Assembly (NCBI GenBank): GCA_009746045.1
Contig: RPFO01000015.1
Location: 1,514,529 to 1,578,528, forward strand
Direction: 5' to 3'
DNA: 64,000 bases
DNA from: Mesostigma viride
Taxonomy: Eukaryota; Streptophyta; Mesostigmatophyceae; Mesostigmatales; Mesostigmataceae
Shown here: positions 1 to 9,852 of the stretch, piece after piece
How the letters are laid out: every line of letters begins with the position of its first letter
Numbering within the stretch: position 1 is the stretch's first letter
The notes under the pieces: model-generated
Databases searched by the model: none
What the model was told of the DNA's origin: nothing
What the model saw: only the letters and a program-made list of their open reading frames with translations
Made by a program: the position numbers and the translations under genes

Positions 1-390
1 GGTTAGCTGCACTGCTTTCATTTTAGGGGGAATTATAGGTGTCATTTTTTTGGCATTTGAAGGTATAGATGTTTATCTGCAAGGGCCTGTTTTTTTTTCC
101 CCCTCTTGCATGCATGGATGTGTGGAATTGTATGTTGATGGAATTATGATTTGCCATACACATTTGCTGCATGGATTGTTAGGTGGTGCTGAGCTCAAGA
201 TCCTTATAGAACGCTTACGTCTATGTCAAGGATCTGATTTCTTTTCCTCTTGCGTATATTGTGTCGGTTTGCTTGATTTCTTGCAGGGACCACGAGAGTA
301 AAATGCAAGCGGTCCCACTTTCAAGTCAGCATGTGACGCCCTGTCGACCGGCCCGCTTTGTTAGCTAGCTACCATATAGTATTTGATGAA
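1..390. other. No supported gene
   Basis: T-rich and CATG-rich sequence at the window edge. The short open frames have no recognisable motif or clear splice structure. It may be intergenic or the intron of a gene lying to the left. Confidence 0.4.
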
Positions 391-540
391 AGGCATTGAA
401 TGCCGAAGATGTCATAACGCCATAACAGACTGTGTTGAACAGGCATTGAATGCCAAAGATGTCATAACGCCATAACAGACTGTGTTGAACAGGCATTGAA
501 TGCCGAAGATGTACATAACGCCATAACAGTGTTGAATAGT
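391..540. repeat. 50-bp tandem repeat, three copies
   Basis: Three head-to-tail copies begin at 391, 441 and 491, each opening with AGGCATTGAATGCC, itself an inverted repeat. The first two differ by about one base and the third is slightly degraded. Confidence 0.9.
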
Positions 541-699
541 TGAATCAACGGGTTCTTGCAGCTGTAAACATTAAAATTATTCAAACATTTAATGAAAAAA
601 TCATGATTGTTCGTGCTGTTTTGAACAGCGGTTGTTACTGGCACTGCATGCATGTGTCTGCTGCCAGCATATTGTATTATGGCTGTGTTTCTCAGCGCT

Positions 700-990
700 G
701 TGTTTTCTCACTTTTCTCGCTTTTCTCACTTTTCTCACGTCCTGATTTTCTCACTTTTCTCACTTTTCTCACGTTTCACACCTCCCGTTTTTCTCACTTT
801 TCTCACGTCCTGTTTTTTGAGATTTTTTTCACGTTTTTCCCCTTTTTTCACCTTTTTGGGGCAATCTCACCCGGGTGAGAAACGTGTTTTCTCACCCATT
901 CTCACCCCATTCTCACCCTTTTTTCTCACCTTTCTCACCCATTCTCACCCATTTCTCACCCTTTTTCTCACCATTTCTCACCCATTCTCA
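700..990. repeat. Pyrimidine-rich low-complexity tract (TTTTCTCAC units)
   Basis: About 290 bp built from variants of TTTTCTCAC and CCATTCTCAC. All open frames across it are repeat artefacts. The strand asymmetry (C/T on plus, G/A on minus) is nearly complete. Confidence 0.9.
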
Positions 991-1335
991 AAGCCGAGTT
1001 CCTAGTGCAAGCCTGTCTTTAAGTGCCGCCCGCACATCAGCCTGCTTCTTGGCGTCACTAGTCGCCTTCCTCTTCCTGGTATTGCTTTCCTTCTCCGCCT
1101 GCTCGACCAGCAGCCTGTAACGGAGTACTCCATCATCCATGTAGTAGTTATTTGTCTGCTGCCCATTCTTGAGGATGCGCTCTTTGCTAATGTATGTCCA
1201 GACAGTTTCGGATGTGGCCTCTTCTTCATCGGGCCGCACATCATCATCGTGTTCCATTAACTCATTCGTGTCAGCCATGCCTGGATGTCGATATGCTACG
1301 ATATAGGTGCCAGACGACCACGACGTTGCTGGCAC
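988..1335 (-). CDS. Hypothetical protein fragment, charged
   Basis: An open frame of 115 residues on the minus strand. It has an acidic stretch (near EHDDDVRPDEEEA) followed by a Lys/Arg-rich tail (TRKRKATSDAKKQ). Composition is more protein-like than the neighbouring low-complexity frames, and its stop lies at the edge of the CT-rich tract. I recognise no family. It may be the remnant of a transposon protein or chance; the true start is unknown. Confidence 0.25.
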   Translation of the reverse strand: MPATSWSSGTYIVAYRHPGMADTNELMEHDDDVRPDEEEATSETVWTYISKERILKNGQQTNNYYMDDGVLRYRLLVEQAEKESNTRKRKATSDAKKQADVRAALKDRLALGTRL

Positions 1336-1529
1336 ACCTTATCACCTTCTTGATGATGAATCTCCAGCCTTCCCGCCTTCACATTCCCGCCTTCACAAGT
1401 CACAATGAACGCGCTTTTAGCTTTAGTGCATTATACACTAGCTATAGCTCATCACACAATTATTTGTTCCTACTACAGGTCGGCGCGCCGCAGTCTAGGC
1501 AAGCAACGCGGGCTGTAAAATGATGCCAA

Positions 1530-1695
1530 AACCCACCACGTAAGCCAAAAACACGCCAAAAATACGCGAAAATACGCAAAAATGCGCAAAAATACGCGTT
1601 GCGTATAAAAGTACCCCATTTTCGTACGCGCCGCTTGCGTATCGCGCATAATACGCTAAATACGGCGTATAATACGGCGTATGGCGCATCACTGC
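1530..1695. repeat. AATACGC-type short interspersed repeats
   Basis: Repeated units of AAAATACGC and its inverse GCGTAT give a locally palindromic, simple-sequence region just upstream of the gypsy-1 coding region. Confidence 0.6.
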
Positions 1696-1708
1696 CTATT
1701 GGACCAAC

Positions 1709-2404
1709 GTGGCGTGTGCGACCGGTGTGCAGGCGGTCTTGGGGGCCGTAGCAAGGCAGCATCCGAGTGTGTCTGCGGAGGTAGCATTGCCTTCCCACCT
1801 AGTCACGCAGAAGGTGGATAGCGAGGATCGCCCACGGTATGCACGCGTCAACCGGGTCGGGAGCCCCATGTGTGCACTGCCGACCCTGGTCAGTTACCAA
1901 GGGTCGACAGCATACCGTGATCGGGGTAAGGGTCTCGTTTGGGACACTACCACCGGTCTGTTGGTGCAGCCACCCGCAGAATTTCGTGAGGCCAGCATGG
2001 GTTTTCATGTCAGGGCCTCGGCGCTGCCGCGCGTGCTCGAGAGTGAGCGCTGGTCTTTGATAGGCCAGGCTATGTCGGTGTTGCAGGTCGGGTATGTGCT
2101 GCTTGCATCGGTTGCCGTGCGCCAGTCTGGGGGGGCGTCCCCAGCCAATCCGCCTCAGCAGGTTGAGGCGCGTGCAGCCAAACTGCATGAAGCGCCCTGC
2201 AGCGACGGGGACTTCATCAGCATGGGGGTGGCGTCTGCGACAGGTGTGGACTATCATTCTCATGACCACCCTGCTGACCAGCACCGTGCTGGCCGGCGAG
2301 CCCACGCTGCATCGGGTAATACACCGTGCAGCACGCGAGGCTCCGGCGGTGGGTGTCACACCAGGTGTGGCAGCCTTTTCCTTGTTCCACGACGATGCGG
2401 CTAG
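1709..2404 (+). CDS. Possible 5' part of gypsy-1 polyprotein (other frame)
   Basis: A 231-codon open frame overlapping the start of the gypsy-1 pol frame in a different register. No Gag zinc knuckle or aspartic-protease D-T/S-G motif can be seen. It might be the upstream polyprotein region separated by a frameshift, or a chance frame. gypsy-1 otherwise has no visible Gag or protease, so this copy may be 5'-truncated. Confidence 0.25.
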   Translation: MACATGVQAVLGAVARQHPSVSAEVALPSHLVTQKVDSEDRPRYARVNRVGSPMCALPTLVSYQGSTAYRDRGKGLVWDTTTGLLVQPPAEFREASMGFHVRASALPRVLESERWSLIGQAMSVLQVGYVLLASVAVRQSGGASPANPPQQVEARAAKLHEAPCSDGDFISMGVASATGVDYHSHDHPADQHRAGRRAHAASGNTPCSTRGSGGGCHTRCGSLFLVPRRCG

Positions 2405-5400
2405 GGCGCCGCATCTTGAGGCACATGCGGTAGCTGTGGGTGATCCCGCGGATACGCACCCCTGGGCTATTGGCGAACACCTTTCTGATGCGCAGCGCTC
2501 AGCCATGCTAAAGTGGCTAGGCACTGCAAGGGGGGCCTTCGCTTTCACAAGTGATGAACTGGGGTGTTTCAATGGTGGGACCATGCGTGTTCCATTGGAC
2601 ACTGACACTCCTTTGTTCCGACGCCAGCATCGCCTGAGTCAGGCCGAGTTGGATTTTGTAGCCGAGCAATGCAAGGAGTTAGAGGATGCCGGTATCATCA
2701 GGCAATCTTCCTCCAGCTATGCTGCTGCCGTTGTCGTTGCGCCCAAGAAGGACGCTATCACCGGGGCATGGACGGGTATGCGCATGGCCACCGATCTGCG
2801 GTTGCTGAATGCACACACACCCGTGGACCGTTACCCCATGCCACGTGTGGATGATGTCCTGGATAAGATATCTCCTCATGTGAAGTTTGTGTCCTCGCTG
2901 GACCTGCGTAGCGGCTTTCATCAGATCGCAGTTGCGCCGGAGGATCAGCGGAAGCTTGCATTCTGGGGGGGCGGCAATTTGTATGAGTGGGTGCGCATGC
3001 CCTTTGGGCACCGCAACGCTAGTGCTGTTTTCCAACGAGCTATGGACAAAGTGCTTGCAGGTCTTCCTTTCGCCGCTTGTTACATTGATGATGTAATCGT
3101 CTTTAGCGCGACATTTGAGGAGCACCTGGCGCACTTGGAGCAGGTTCGCTTGGCTCTCGAGGAGCATAATATGCGGCTGCACCCTGAGAAGTGCAAGTTC
3201 GCCCAGCGGACCCTCTCATTCCTTGGTCATCAGATTGTGCCGGGTGGCCGGACGCCTGATGCCGCCAAGGTCGAATCCATTGCGCAGGCCGCCGTACCCA
3301 CGGATGTCTCAGGGGTGCGGGCGTATTTGGGTTTGGCTGGCTATTACCGAGGTTACATTGAGAACTTCAGCAGCAAGGTGAAGCCCTTGACCGAGTTACT
3401 CAAGAAGGGGTGCGTGTGGGCGTGGGGTCCCGCACAGCAACGCGCCATCGAGACAATCAAGCAGGAGCTCACGTCGGCACCGATTCTGCGCGCCCCTGAC
3501 TATGCTTTGCCATTTGTGTTATATACCGACTGGTCCAAGGTAGGACTGGGTGCGGTCTTGGCGCAAAAGGATGGTGATGGGCGCGAGCACGTTATTGCTT
3601 ATGCTAGTCGCAGCAACAACCCAGCGGAGAGCCGGTATTCTTCCTATGAGGGGGAGGCACTGGCTGTGGTGTGGGCCATCAAGCACTTTCGCCCGTATTT
3701 ATTTGGGCGCGTGTTTACTCTGGTGACAGACCACCAGCCGCTTCAGTGGCTAATGACCAACACCAACCTGACGGGTAAGCTCGCCCGATGGGCCATGATT
3801 ATCCAGGAGTACCACATGACCATTGTGCATCGGGCCGGCAAGGACCATGTCAACGCCGATGTGCTATCCCGATACGCCATGCCTACCACTGTTGACCACA
3901 CTGGAGCCCGGGCCATGGGTGCCGAGGGCTCGTCGGGTTCTGTGGTCTTTGTGAACGCTGCTGGGTATGCGGCCGACGATGAGGAGGAGGCGTGGTGGCG
4001 CAGTGTCGAGTACTCTGTGGCGGACTTCGGCATCAGCGACGACCCGGTGCGGCCGTCGCCATTCACGCCATCCAAAGCTGTGTGCGCTATGGAAGAGGGT
4101 AGGTCTCTGTCCTTTGACATTGATCCTTCTCTGCAGCAGCTGATCGCTGTGCAGGCTCTCTTAGCGCGTAGCTCTCTTGCTGATTGCTACACCGCTGATA
4201 TCTGGCTAGATGGTCGAGTTTTGGAGCAAGTGCAGGGTGCTGTCTTGACTCCTACTCCAGTCGATTGGACTCCTGCTCAGAAGGCGACGGAGTTGAACAG
4301 GGTGCAGCACAGGGCTGCAACCTATGGTTGGGAAGATGGGGTTTTGTACAAGCTGTTGGGCAAGCGTAGGGTGGTCGTCCCACCGCCTGACAAGCGCGTT
4401 GCTATAGTGCAGGCGTACCACGAGCGGTATGGTCACTTGGGTGGCAATCGCACGCTCAGCCTCGTACGGACCAGCTATTGGTGGAATAACATGCGACACA
4501 CAGTGGCCCAGGTAGTGGCCAGCTGTGTCCCGTGTGCTCGAACCAAGGCTAACTTTAGCGCAGATCATGGTGCCAAGGAGCTGATGTCGCTTCCCATCAA
4601 GGGCTTGTTTTATCGCTGGCACGTCGATCTGTGCGGGCCGTTTCAGGAGAGCCCTGACGGCAACCTCTATGTCATGGTATGCGTGGAGAGCTTTAGCAAA
4701 TGGGTTGAGTTGATCCCCATTGCTGACAAGCATGCCGCTACCACAGCGAAGCATTTTGCAGACATCATCACCAGGTTTGGGGCTCCCGCGGAGGTAGTCA
4801 CGGACCAGGGTGGTGAGTTCAGGGGTGAGTTCCAGGAGTTGCTGGATGGATGTCTTATTGATCACCGTCGCACTTCTCGGGAGCATCCTCAGGCCAATGG
4901 TTTGGCTGAGAGATTGGTGCAGACCGTCAAGCAGGCGCTGCGCAAGTGGAGCCTGCAGGTGCCGGAGTCGGCCAGGTGGGATCGCGAGTTGGCATGGATT
5001 GCCATGGGTTATCGCATGTCTCCCCAGGAGTCTCTCGCTACCTTCTCCCCGTATTTCCTTCTGTTCGGGCGTAATCCTCTTTTGCCTACGGAGGCACAGG
5101 TTGCGCACCCCGAACCCATGGCCTTCGACAACGCTCAGCAATTTTTGGTTGAGGTGCTGGCCAGGGCAGAGACTTTTAAGAAGGTCATGCCCATCGCGAT
5201 GAACAACTTGTTCATTGCTCAGCACAGGGACTCCCTGCGCTACGCTCAGCGCCGGGGGGGCGCATACATGGCTCGCCAGCTGCGGTTTAGGCCAGGGCAG
5301 TATGTTTTCCTGCGCACTCAGCTGAAGCACACTTTGGATGTGGAGGCGGGGCCCACCATTTTGCGCATTGTGGCTATCAAACCATCGGGAGTGGCAATTT

Positions 5401-5732
5401 TGGAGGGCGCCGACGGGAGCCGTACGACAGACAACCTCAGCAATCTCAGTCCCTGCTCGCTGCCCAATTTGGTCCACGACCTCCAACCGCACACGTCTCG
5501 CCGAGTCAAGGACGCCCAGTGTCAGGTTTGTCACCGGGTCGATCAGGCGGAGTCCATGTTATTGTGTGATCAGTGTAACTGTGGTTGGCACATGCAGTGC
5601 TTGCAGCCAGTGGTCACCAGCATTCCGGAGGGGGATTGGTTTTGTCCAGTGTGCACCGCTGCGCAGTTTACCTCCCGCAGCTTGACTGCGGTCACCGCTG
5701 CCCTTGTCTTGGTACGATCGCTGTCTTCGTGA
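2094..5732 (+). CDS. pol: Ty3/gypsy pol polyprotein (gypsy-1): RT-RNase H-integrase-PHD finger
   Basis: An intact frame of 1212 residues for an LTR-retrotransposon pol protein. Visible in order: reverse transcriptase with catalytic YIDD at residues 330-333; RNase H (YTDWS, YEGEALAVVWA, TDHQPLQWL); integrase HHCC finger (H...H near 775, CVPCARTK near 820); integrase core with Asp 845, Asp 904 and Glu 939 (HVDLCGP, VTDQGGEF, NGLAERLV); a GPF-like C-terminal module (FRPGQYVFL, then AGPTILRI); and a C4HC3 PHD finger at 1143-1187 (CQVC, CDQC, GWHMQC, CPVC). The RT-RH-IN order is that of Ty3/gypsy (Metaviridae). A terminal PHD finger is unusual and could read histone tails to guide integration. Convincing homology begins near 2470, so the first ATG at 2094 may not be the true start. 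Confidence 0.93.
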   Translation: MCCLHRLPCASLGGRPQPIRLSRLRRVQPNCMKRPAATGTSSAWGWRLRQVWTIILMTTLLTSTVLAGEPTLHRVIHRAAREAPAVGVTPGVAAFSLFHDDAARAPHLEAHAVAVGDPADTHPWAIGEHLSDAQRSAMLKWLGTARGAFAFTSDELGCFNGGTMRVPLDTDTPLFRRQHRLSQAELDFVAEQCKELEDAGIIRQSSSSYAAAVVVAPKKDAITGAWTGMRMATDLRLLNAHTPVDRYPMPRVDDVLDKISPHVKFVSSLDLRSGFHQIAVAPEDQRKLAFWGGGNLYEWVRMPFGHRNASAVFQRAMDKVLAGLPFAACYIDDVIVFSATFEEHLAHLEQVRLALEEHNMRLHPEKCKFAQRTLSFLGHQIVPGGRTPDAAKVESIAQAAVPTDVSGVRAYLGLAGYYRGYIENFSSKVKPLTELLKKGCVWAWGPAQQRAIETIKQELTSAPILRAPDYALPFVLYTDWSKVGLGAVLAQKDGDGREHVIAYASRSNNPAESRYSSYEGEALAVVWAIKHFRPYLFGRVFTLVTDHQPLQWLMTNTNLTGKLARWAMIIQEYHMTIVHRAGKDHVNADVLSRYAMPTTVDHTGARAMGAEGSSGSVVFVNAAGYAADDEEEAWWRSVEYSVADFGISDDPVRPSPFTPSKAVCAMEEGRSLSFDIDPSLQQLIAVQALLARSSLADCYTADIWLDGRVLEQVQGAVLTPTPVDWTPAQKATELNRVQHRAATYGWEDGVLYKLLGKRRVVVPPPDKRVAIVQAYHERYGHLGGNRTLSLVRTSYWWNNMRHTVAQVVASCVPCARTKANFSADHGAKELMSLPIKGLFYRWHVDLCGPFQESPDGNLYVMVCVESFSKWVELIPIADKHAATTAKHFADIITRFGAPAEVVTDQGGEFRGEFQELLDGCLIDHRRTSREHPQANGLAERLVQTVKQALRKWSLQVPESARWDRELAWIAMGYRMSPQESLATFSPYFLLFGRNPLLPTEAQVAHPEPMAFDNAQQFLVEVLARAETFKKVMPIAMNNLFIAQHRDSLRYAQRRGGAYMARQLRFRPGQYVFLRTQLKHTLDVEAGPTILRIVAIKPSGVAILEGADGSRTTDNLSNLSPCSLPNLVHDLQPHTSRRVKDAQCQVCHRVDQAESMLLCDQCNCGWHMQCLQPVVTSIPEGDWFCPVCTAAQFTSRSLTAVTAALVLVRSLSS

Positions 5733-5746
5733 TGGGGCCGGTCGCC

Positions 5747-5761
5747 AGCGAGGGGGGGAAT
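5747..5761 (+). promoter_or_regulatory. Candidate polypurine tract of gypsy-1
   Basis: The run GCGAGGGGGGGAATCA lies 14 bp after the gypsy-1 stop codon and is followed by TGGGACAGG. This is the expected placement of a plus-strand priming site directly before a 3' LTR starting with TG. No matching 5' LTR was found upstream. Confidence 0.5.
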
Positions 5762-5897
5762 CATGGGACAGGTCCTCGCCCACCCCACAGGGCATGCAGT
5801 TAAGGCAGGCACGTCAGCTCAGCTCATTTGGGTTTTACCAAAGCTGAGTGGCCAGCCGCCATGGTGGCGCCGGAGATTGTGGCACGCAGACGCGACA
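5762..5897 (+). repeat. 136-bp copy of the right end of the TGTC...GACA element (possible gypsy-1 3' LTR)
   Basis: This starts TGGGACAGG, ends GACGCGACA, and closely matches 7157-7289 and the inverted copy at 14085-14222. It starts with TG and ends with CA right after a polypurine tract, so it may be a short LTR. Alternatively it is a truncated copy of the adjacent 1.39-kb element, from which it is separated by only GC. Confidence 0.55.
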
Positions 5898-5899
5898 GC

Positions 5900-7289
5900 T
5901 GTCACGGACGCGAGCTATGTCATCCGGGCGCCCACTATGCACAAGACCGGTGACGTGCGCAAGGAATTTGTTTTCTACGCATTTTCGACAAAGGCTAGTG
6001 ACCGGGGGGGACACTAGCACTTGCAGCATAAGAGCGGACGAAAGTGTACGTGCGCGCGCGCCGGGCCAGGCACAGCTGGGCGCGCAGCACTGACTTGAGC
6101 GGACGGCAGCACAAGTGCGCAGCGTCGAGAGGATCATACGCGTGTTAGTGGACAGCTGGAGCTGAGCTGGAGCTGGACTGCTGGACTTCAACAGCGCCGA
6201 GGCTATTGACAGGCCAGGTGTCTTTGTGGTGTAGAATAGCGGGTCAACGTTATGAGGACTGGACAGAAAATGGAAAAGGACAATTTGCGGTGCGGAGCCA
6301 GATCGCTGGAATGAATGCGAAATCGCTGGCAGCCCTACAAAGGGATTTCTTCTAGAAAGGAACGATTAGACGCAATGTTTGCTGGGCCACTCACACGCAA
6401 GGTGTGAGCGTGCAGATTGTCTGAAGGATATTATGCTTCGACCTTGGTGGACGTGACTCAATGTCGGACATTCCCAGGGACAGAAATGCCGGAGCCTCTA
6501 GGAGATGAGATCGGCAACAGGGTAGCAATTTAGATTTGTCGGGATGCCTTCCTGCTTTTGTTGGCATGTGTGGTAGAAAGCCAGGACGGCAACTGGAATG
6601 CGGTTTCTATTTGCATGGTTCAGGCAGCAAGATAGTTTTGGCATTCCTGGCTGGACTGACAAGTGTGGCGTGTGTCATGCGTGTGGCATGACGAATGGTT
6701 TGGTTCATAGTCGAAGAGGACTCTCACGCAGCGTGTAGTCTCTTCGAGTCTCTCGTTAGTGGCCTTCGTGTTTCTCCCTTTCCTTGGGAGCAAGGCCGGT
6801 AGCATGTCATGGAGCGCTGCCTAACTGCGGGCTCGTGAGCATGGAGTGCATCGATATTGAGACTATCAACGTGTTGTAATTGTATTAACTTTCTCAATAA
6901 ATTCCGCATGTGCGGCTTCATCATCAGACTGTGCAAAGTGTGTGTTGTGAAAGCATTGTTCTATAGCAGGGGAGGCAAAAGCATCCTCTTGCACCATCAT
7001 ATTGTCGCAATTAGATTAGTTGGAGCGTCTAGCTAACGCCCCAGCAAGGATATTCAAACGCGGCACGCGACGGTACACAAGGGGATCAATAAGGTGGTCA
7101 TCAGGCACGAGGGACAGTTCCTTGTCCTCGGCTGAGAGCCCTCTTTTCATTAATCATGGGACAGGTCCTCGCCCACCCCACAGGGCATGCAGTTAAGGCA
7201 GGCGCGTCAGCTCAGTTCATTTGGGTTTTACCAAAGCTGAGTGGCCAGCCGCATGGTGGCGCCGGAGATTGTGGCACGCAGACGCGACA
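5900..7289. mobile_element. TGTC...GACA element, copy 1 (1390 bp, solo-LTR-like)
   Basis: Bounded by TGTCACGG on the left and GCGACA on the right, and nearly identical in inverse orientation to 14085-15475, where its ends are proved by an empty site and a CTAT duplication. Here it lies between gypsy-1 and the minus-strand Gag-integrase element C4, whose last 24 codons run into its right end. It could be the 3' LTR of C4 or an independent non-autonomous element. The minus strand carries a remnant of the 94-codon frame seen in copy 2, here broken by a stop codon. Confidence 0.75.
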
Positions 7290-7693
7290 ACCCGATCATT
7301 CCACTCTATGTCTATGACCCGCAGCGGCCAGTCTAACTTTGTGATGGCCCCAGGCCCCTGCATGGTGCCCCGTTTGCCGCTGGGCGAGCTCTCCTTGTGG
7401 AACATGACCAACTGCCCGACCTCAAAAGCGCTAGACAAATCAGGCAGCGTGGCATCCTTGAGCCGCAGCTTGGCGGCGGTATCCTGTAGATGCTGTTGGT
7501 ATGCCTCTACTACCTCGGGTGAGTAGGTGCCCGCTGACAGCCCCCGAGGCGTGACTAGCCCAAAGCCCTTGACATCGAGCACGTGCCTATGGTTGCACAC
7601 ATGCATGAGCTCCTTGCACCACGCCGTCTTGACCGCGTAGGATTTATTTGCCATGTGGGTTATCCTGTCGCTTGGCTGCCACAGTCTTGACAT
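7217..7693 (-). pseudogene. C4 integrase, C-terminal part
   Basis: The frame continues the integrase from the upstream block after a frameshift near 7.65-7.69 kb. It contains a module with VGQLVMFHKESSPSGKRGTM, equivalent to VGQRVLAWKE...GKRG in C1. The last residues (ACHNLRRHHAAGHS) are encoded inside the TGTC...GACA element. This module normally binds DNA or chromatin in retroviral-type integrases. Confidence 0.6.
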
Positions 7694-8093
7694 AGCTTAC
7701 AGTGCGATCTATCATGCCCATATTGCCGTGATCCTCACGCCCCACGATGACCACGGCCTCCATTCCCGGCAAACCCTGCACACAGCGGAACTGCTGGTCT
7801 ATCATGAGCTCCACTACGGGATGAAAGAAATCCAGGCTGATCTTGATAGCCCTGTGCAGGTCAGCCTCAAACATGTGGGGCAGCGGCTCAATGTAGGTGA
7901 CCTTGCTGAACCTATCCTTGACTATGAAATAGGTGTCCCCCCCTTCCATGTGCATGACATACCCCACAAGGTACCCTCGCTCCAAGGGTGGAGTCTTGGC
8001 ATGCCGCCTACGCGACTTCTTCCTGATCTTGATGCAGGCAGGACACTGAGCACGCACATTCTTCAGCTCGTTGTATAAAGGTGCCCCCAACAT
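7644..8093 (-). pseudogene. C4 integrase core, active-site residues missing
   Basis: It begins after a frameshift from the Gag-integrase frame and contains CPACIKIR, completing the HHCC finger, then the RNase-H-fold core (TYFIVKDRFSKVTYIEPL). Aligned by eye to C1, the first catalytic Asp (DIQHIRG in C1) is replaced in YVMHMEGG. The second Asp is present in MIDQQF. The Glu of GAIERA is Asp in GMIDRT. Two of three catalytic positions are therefore altered, so the copy is probably inactive. Confidence 0.65.
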
Positions 8094-9852
8094 ACATGTG
8101 TGCCCCCTCTACCTCGGCTTGGGCCTCATGCCCGTATGCACGGTGCATCTGGTATGCTAACAGTTTCAGGGTGACAGCCTGAGGTGCAGTGGCATTGTCA
8201 GGATTCTCAACAGGTGGGGTGACTACTGGGGTAGTGACATTGGCTAACTGGGCAGCTTCAGAGGCTGCACGAAAGGCCGCCCGTGTGAGCACCTTGCCAA
8301 TGTGAAGATCCACACTAGGGTGGTGTGTACCGAGAACATCTGCCCGCCCAGCATTCTCTTGCACTGTCACAACATTCCTCATAGGCCCAACCGCCCCAGT
8401 ATCTAGCTGGGGTGCTGCAGTAGTGCTTGGTCGATCGGCGTTGTACACACCCGACCTAGAAGACACCACATTGCTTAGGTCACGCATTGTAGACCCGTGC
8501 TCAGGAAGCACGTGATCCTGGCGCGACAGAGCCAGAGCAGCATCAACGGATTGCGTGAGCACATCACGGAATGAGACAGAGGATGCAGTCACGTTGCTTT
8601 TAGGAACGACGTCAGGCTCTACGACGGCCCGGTTCAGCGTGACGCATTGAGCAAAAGAAGGGGTATCGAGCGTGCTCTCACCTGACTTTCGTGCTGCCCG
8701 TCGCTCTGCCCACTCCTCGCGTGTGCCGTGGACGACGATGCGCTTGGCCTTGCACGCCTCCACGCTGTGACCACGCAGAACGTCGTGGCACTTGCGGCAA
8801 AGGTTGTCCTCGAGCTCCAGGTCCGGGCGAACTCGGCAGTTATCCCGGACATGGCGACGTCCGAAGCAGCGCTCACAGCATTGCTTGCGGTCAGTAGACG
8901 CCCCCTGCTGCCGCTTGGCCGGGGGATTATCACCCTGCTTGGCGTCGCCACCATGCCCGCGCTTGCGCCCTCGCTGGCCCCCGTTGTTGCCGTGGCCGAC
9001 GACCTTTTTCAGGATGGCCGTAAGCTTCGACCGCGTAATTGGAGCCTCTGCGCCTGAAGAAGAAGACGCGCCGGTATCCACCTTGCGCAGGGATGGCAGA
9101 GCGGCCGAGGCAGTCGGCTTGGACTGCGCACTCTTGAAGCATGAGATCAAATACAGCATGCCCTCGTCGAAACTGACAGCACTCTTTTTTTTGAGTTCCG
9201 TCGCTATGGTCAGGTGCACATCCGACGACAGGTCGCATTTCTTGAGAAATCGATTGCACAGGAAATTGGGCTTGAGAGTATCTAGCAGCTTGTGCTTGTG
9301 CACGAAGACCTGGAAATCACGTGCAGCCCCGGGCAAATTTGCCTTATTATTAACTGCATAGCCCTCGAAATCGTTGAAGGCTTGCTCGTCGGCCTCTTCC
9401 TTAGACCGCAACAAGTGGGCATCTAGACCGTTGTAAAAAACTTCCCAGGTTTGTTTGTTGTCGTCCGCAATGCGAACTAGATTGGCAATGTTTGGGTGCT
9501 TGGTTGTACTGCAGAATACTGCACGGAACTTGCCAATCAGCTCCGAATCTTTGTCCGCGCGTCCATCGCGCAGACGCTTGAGAGCAGCCAGAAAATCTGC
9601 TGCGTCGTCCGCCGTATAGTCGGCAGGTAGATCAGCGGGCACCTCCGTTTGCTTCAGAGGGCCGCGATTCAGTGCATCGTCAGCAGCAAGCATTAAATGC
9701 TTGAACTGCTTGGCCAGTTCAGGTTGCGCCACGAGGGTTTGCATCAACCTCGTGGCCTCGTCCGCACTTAAGCGTGGCAGGACGGCCCCTACGGCCTCGC
9801 CACTTGGCGTATCTGTGTGTTCGCCCGTGCGGCTCCGTGTACCGGAAGCCAT
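8008..9852 (-). CDS. gag: C4 Gag fused to the integrase zinc finger
   Basis: A 614-residue frame starting at ATG 9852 (MASGTRSRTGEH). The N-terminal two-fifths is a helical Gag-like region. A basic linker (GQRGRKRGHGGDAK) precedes two Cys/His clusters around CCERCFGRRHVRDNC and CRKCHDVLRGHSVEAC, which look like nucleic-acid-binding zinc knuckles. A low-complexity linker leads to HRAYGHE, the start of the integrase HHCC finger. The frame is lost just after that and resumes in another register near 8093. It has no clear protease between the knuckles and the integrase; a single LDTGAVG lacks the rest of a retropepsin. Confidence 0.75.
   Translation of the reverse strand: MASGTRSRTGEHTDTPSGEAVGAVLPRLSADEATRLMQTLVAQPELAKQFKHLMLAADDALNRGPLKQTEVPADLPADYTADDAADFLAALKRLRDGRADKDSELIGKFRAVFCSTTKHPNIANLVRIADDNKQTWEVFYNGLDAHLLRSKEEADEQAFNDFEGYAVNNKANLPGAARDFQVFVHKHKLLDTLKPNFLCNRFLKKCDLSSDVHLTIATELKKKSAVSFDEGMLYLISCFKSAQSKPTASAALPSLRKVDTGASSSSGAEAPITRSKLTAILKKVVGHGNNGGQRGRKRGHGGDAKQGDNPPAKRQQGASTDRKQCCERCFGRRHVRDNCRVRPDLELEDNLCRKCHDVLRGHSVEACKAKRIVVHGTREEWAERRAARKSGESTLDTPSFAQCVTLNRAVVEPDVVPKSNVTASSVSFRDVLTQSVDAALALSRQDHVLPEHGSTMRDLSNVVSSRSGVYNADRPSTTAAPQLDTGAVGPMRNVVTVQENAGRADVLGTHHPSVDLHIGKVLTRAAFRAASEAAQLANVTTPVVTPPVENPDNATAPQAVTLKLLAYQMHRAYGHEAQAEVEGAHMYVGGTFIQRAEECACSVSCLHQDQEEVA

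Larger units (their letters stand above)
7217..9852 (-). mobile_element. Gag-integrase retroelement C4, no RT visible
   Basis: The minus-strand coding block runs Gag, zinc knuckles, integrase finger, integrase core and integrase C-terminal module, then ends. No reverse transcriptase or RNase H follows before the TGTC...GACA element. The integrase C-terminal module (VGQLVMFHKES, GKRG) resembles the equivalent part of C1 and C3, so C4 is a distant member of the same group. It is either 3'-deleted or non-autonomous. Confidence 0.75.

Noticed and set aside
540-1120. Phe/Ser/Leu-rich open frames
   Set aside because: They arise from the TTTTCTCAC low-complexity tract; no biased codon use or motif.
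4206-5534. 442-codon frame on the minus strand
   Set aside because: Antisense shadow of the gypsy-1 integrase; no motif of its own.
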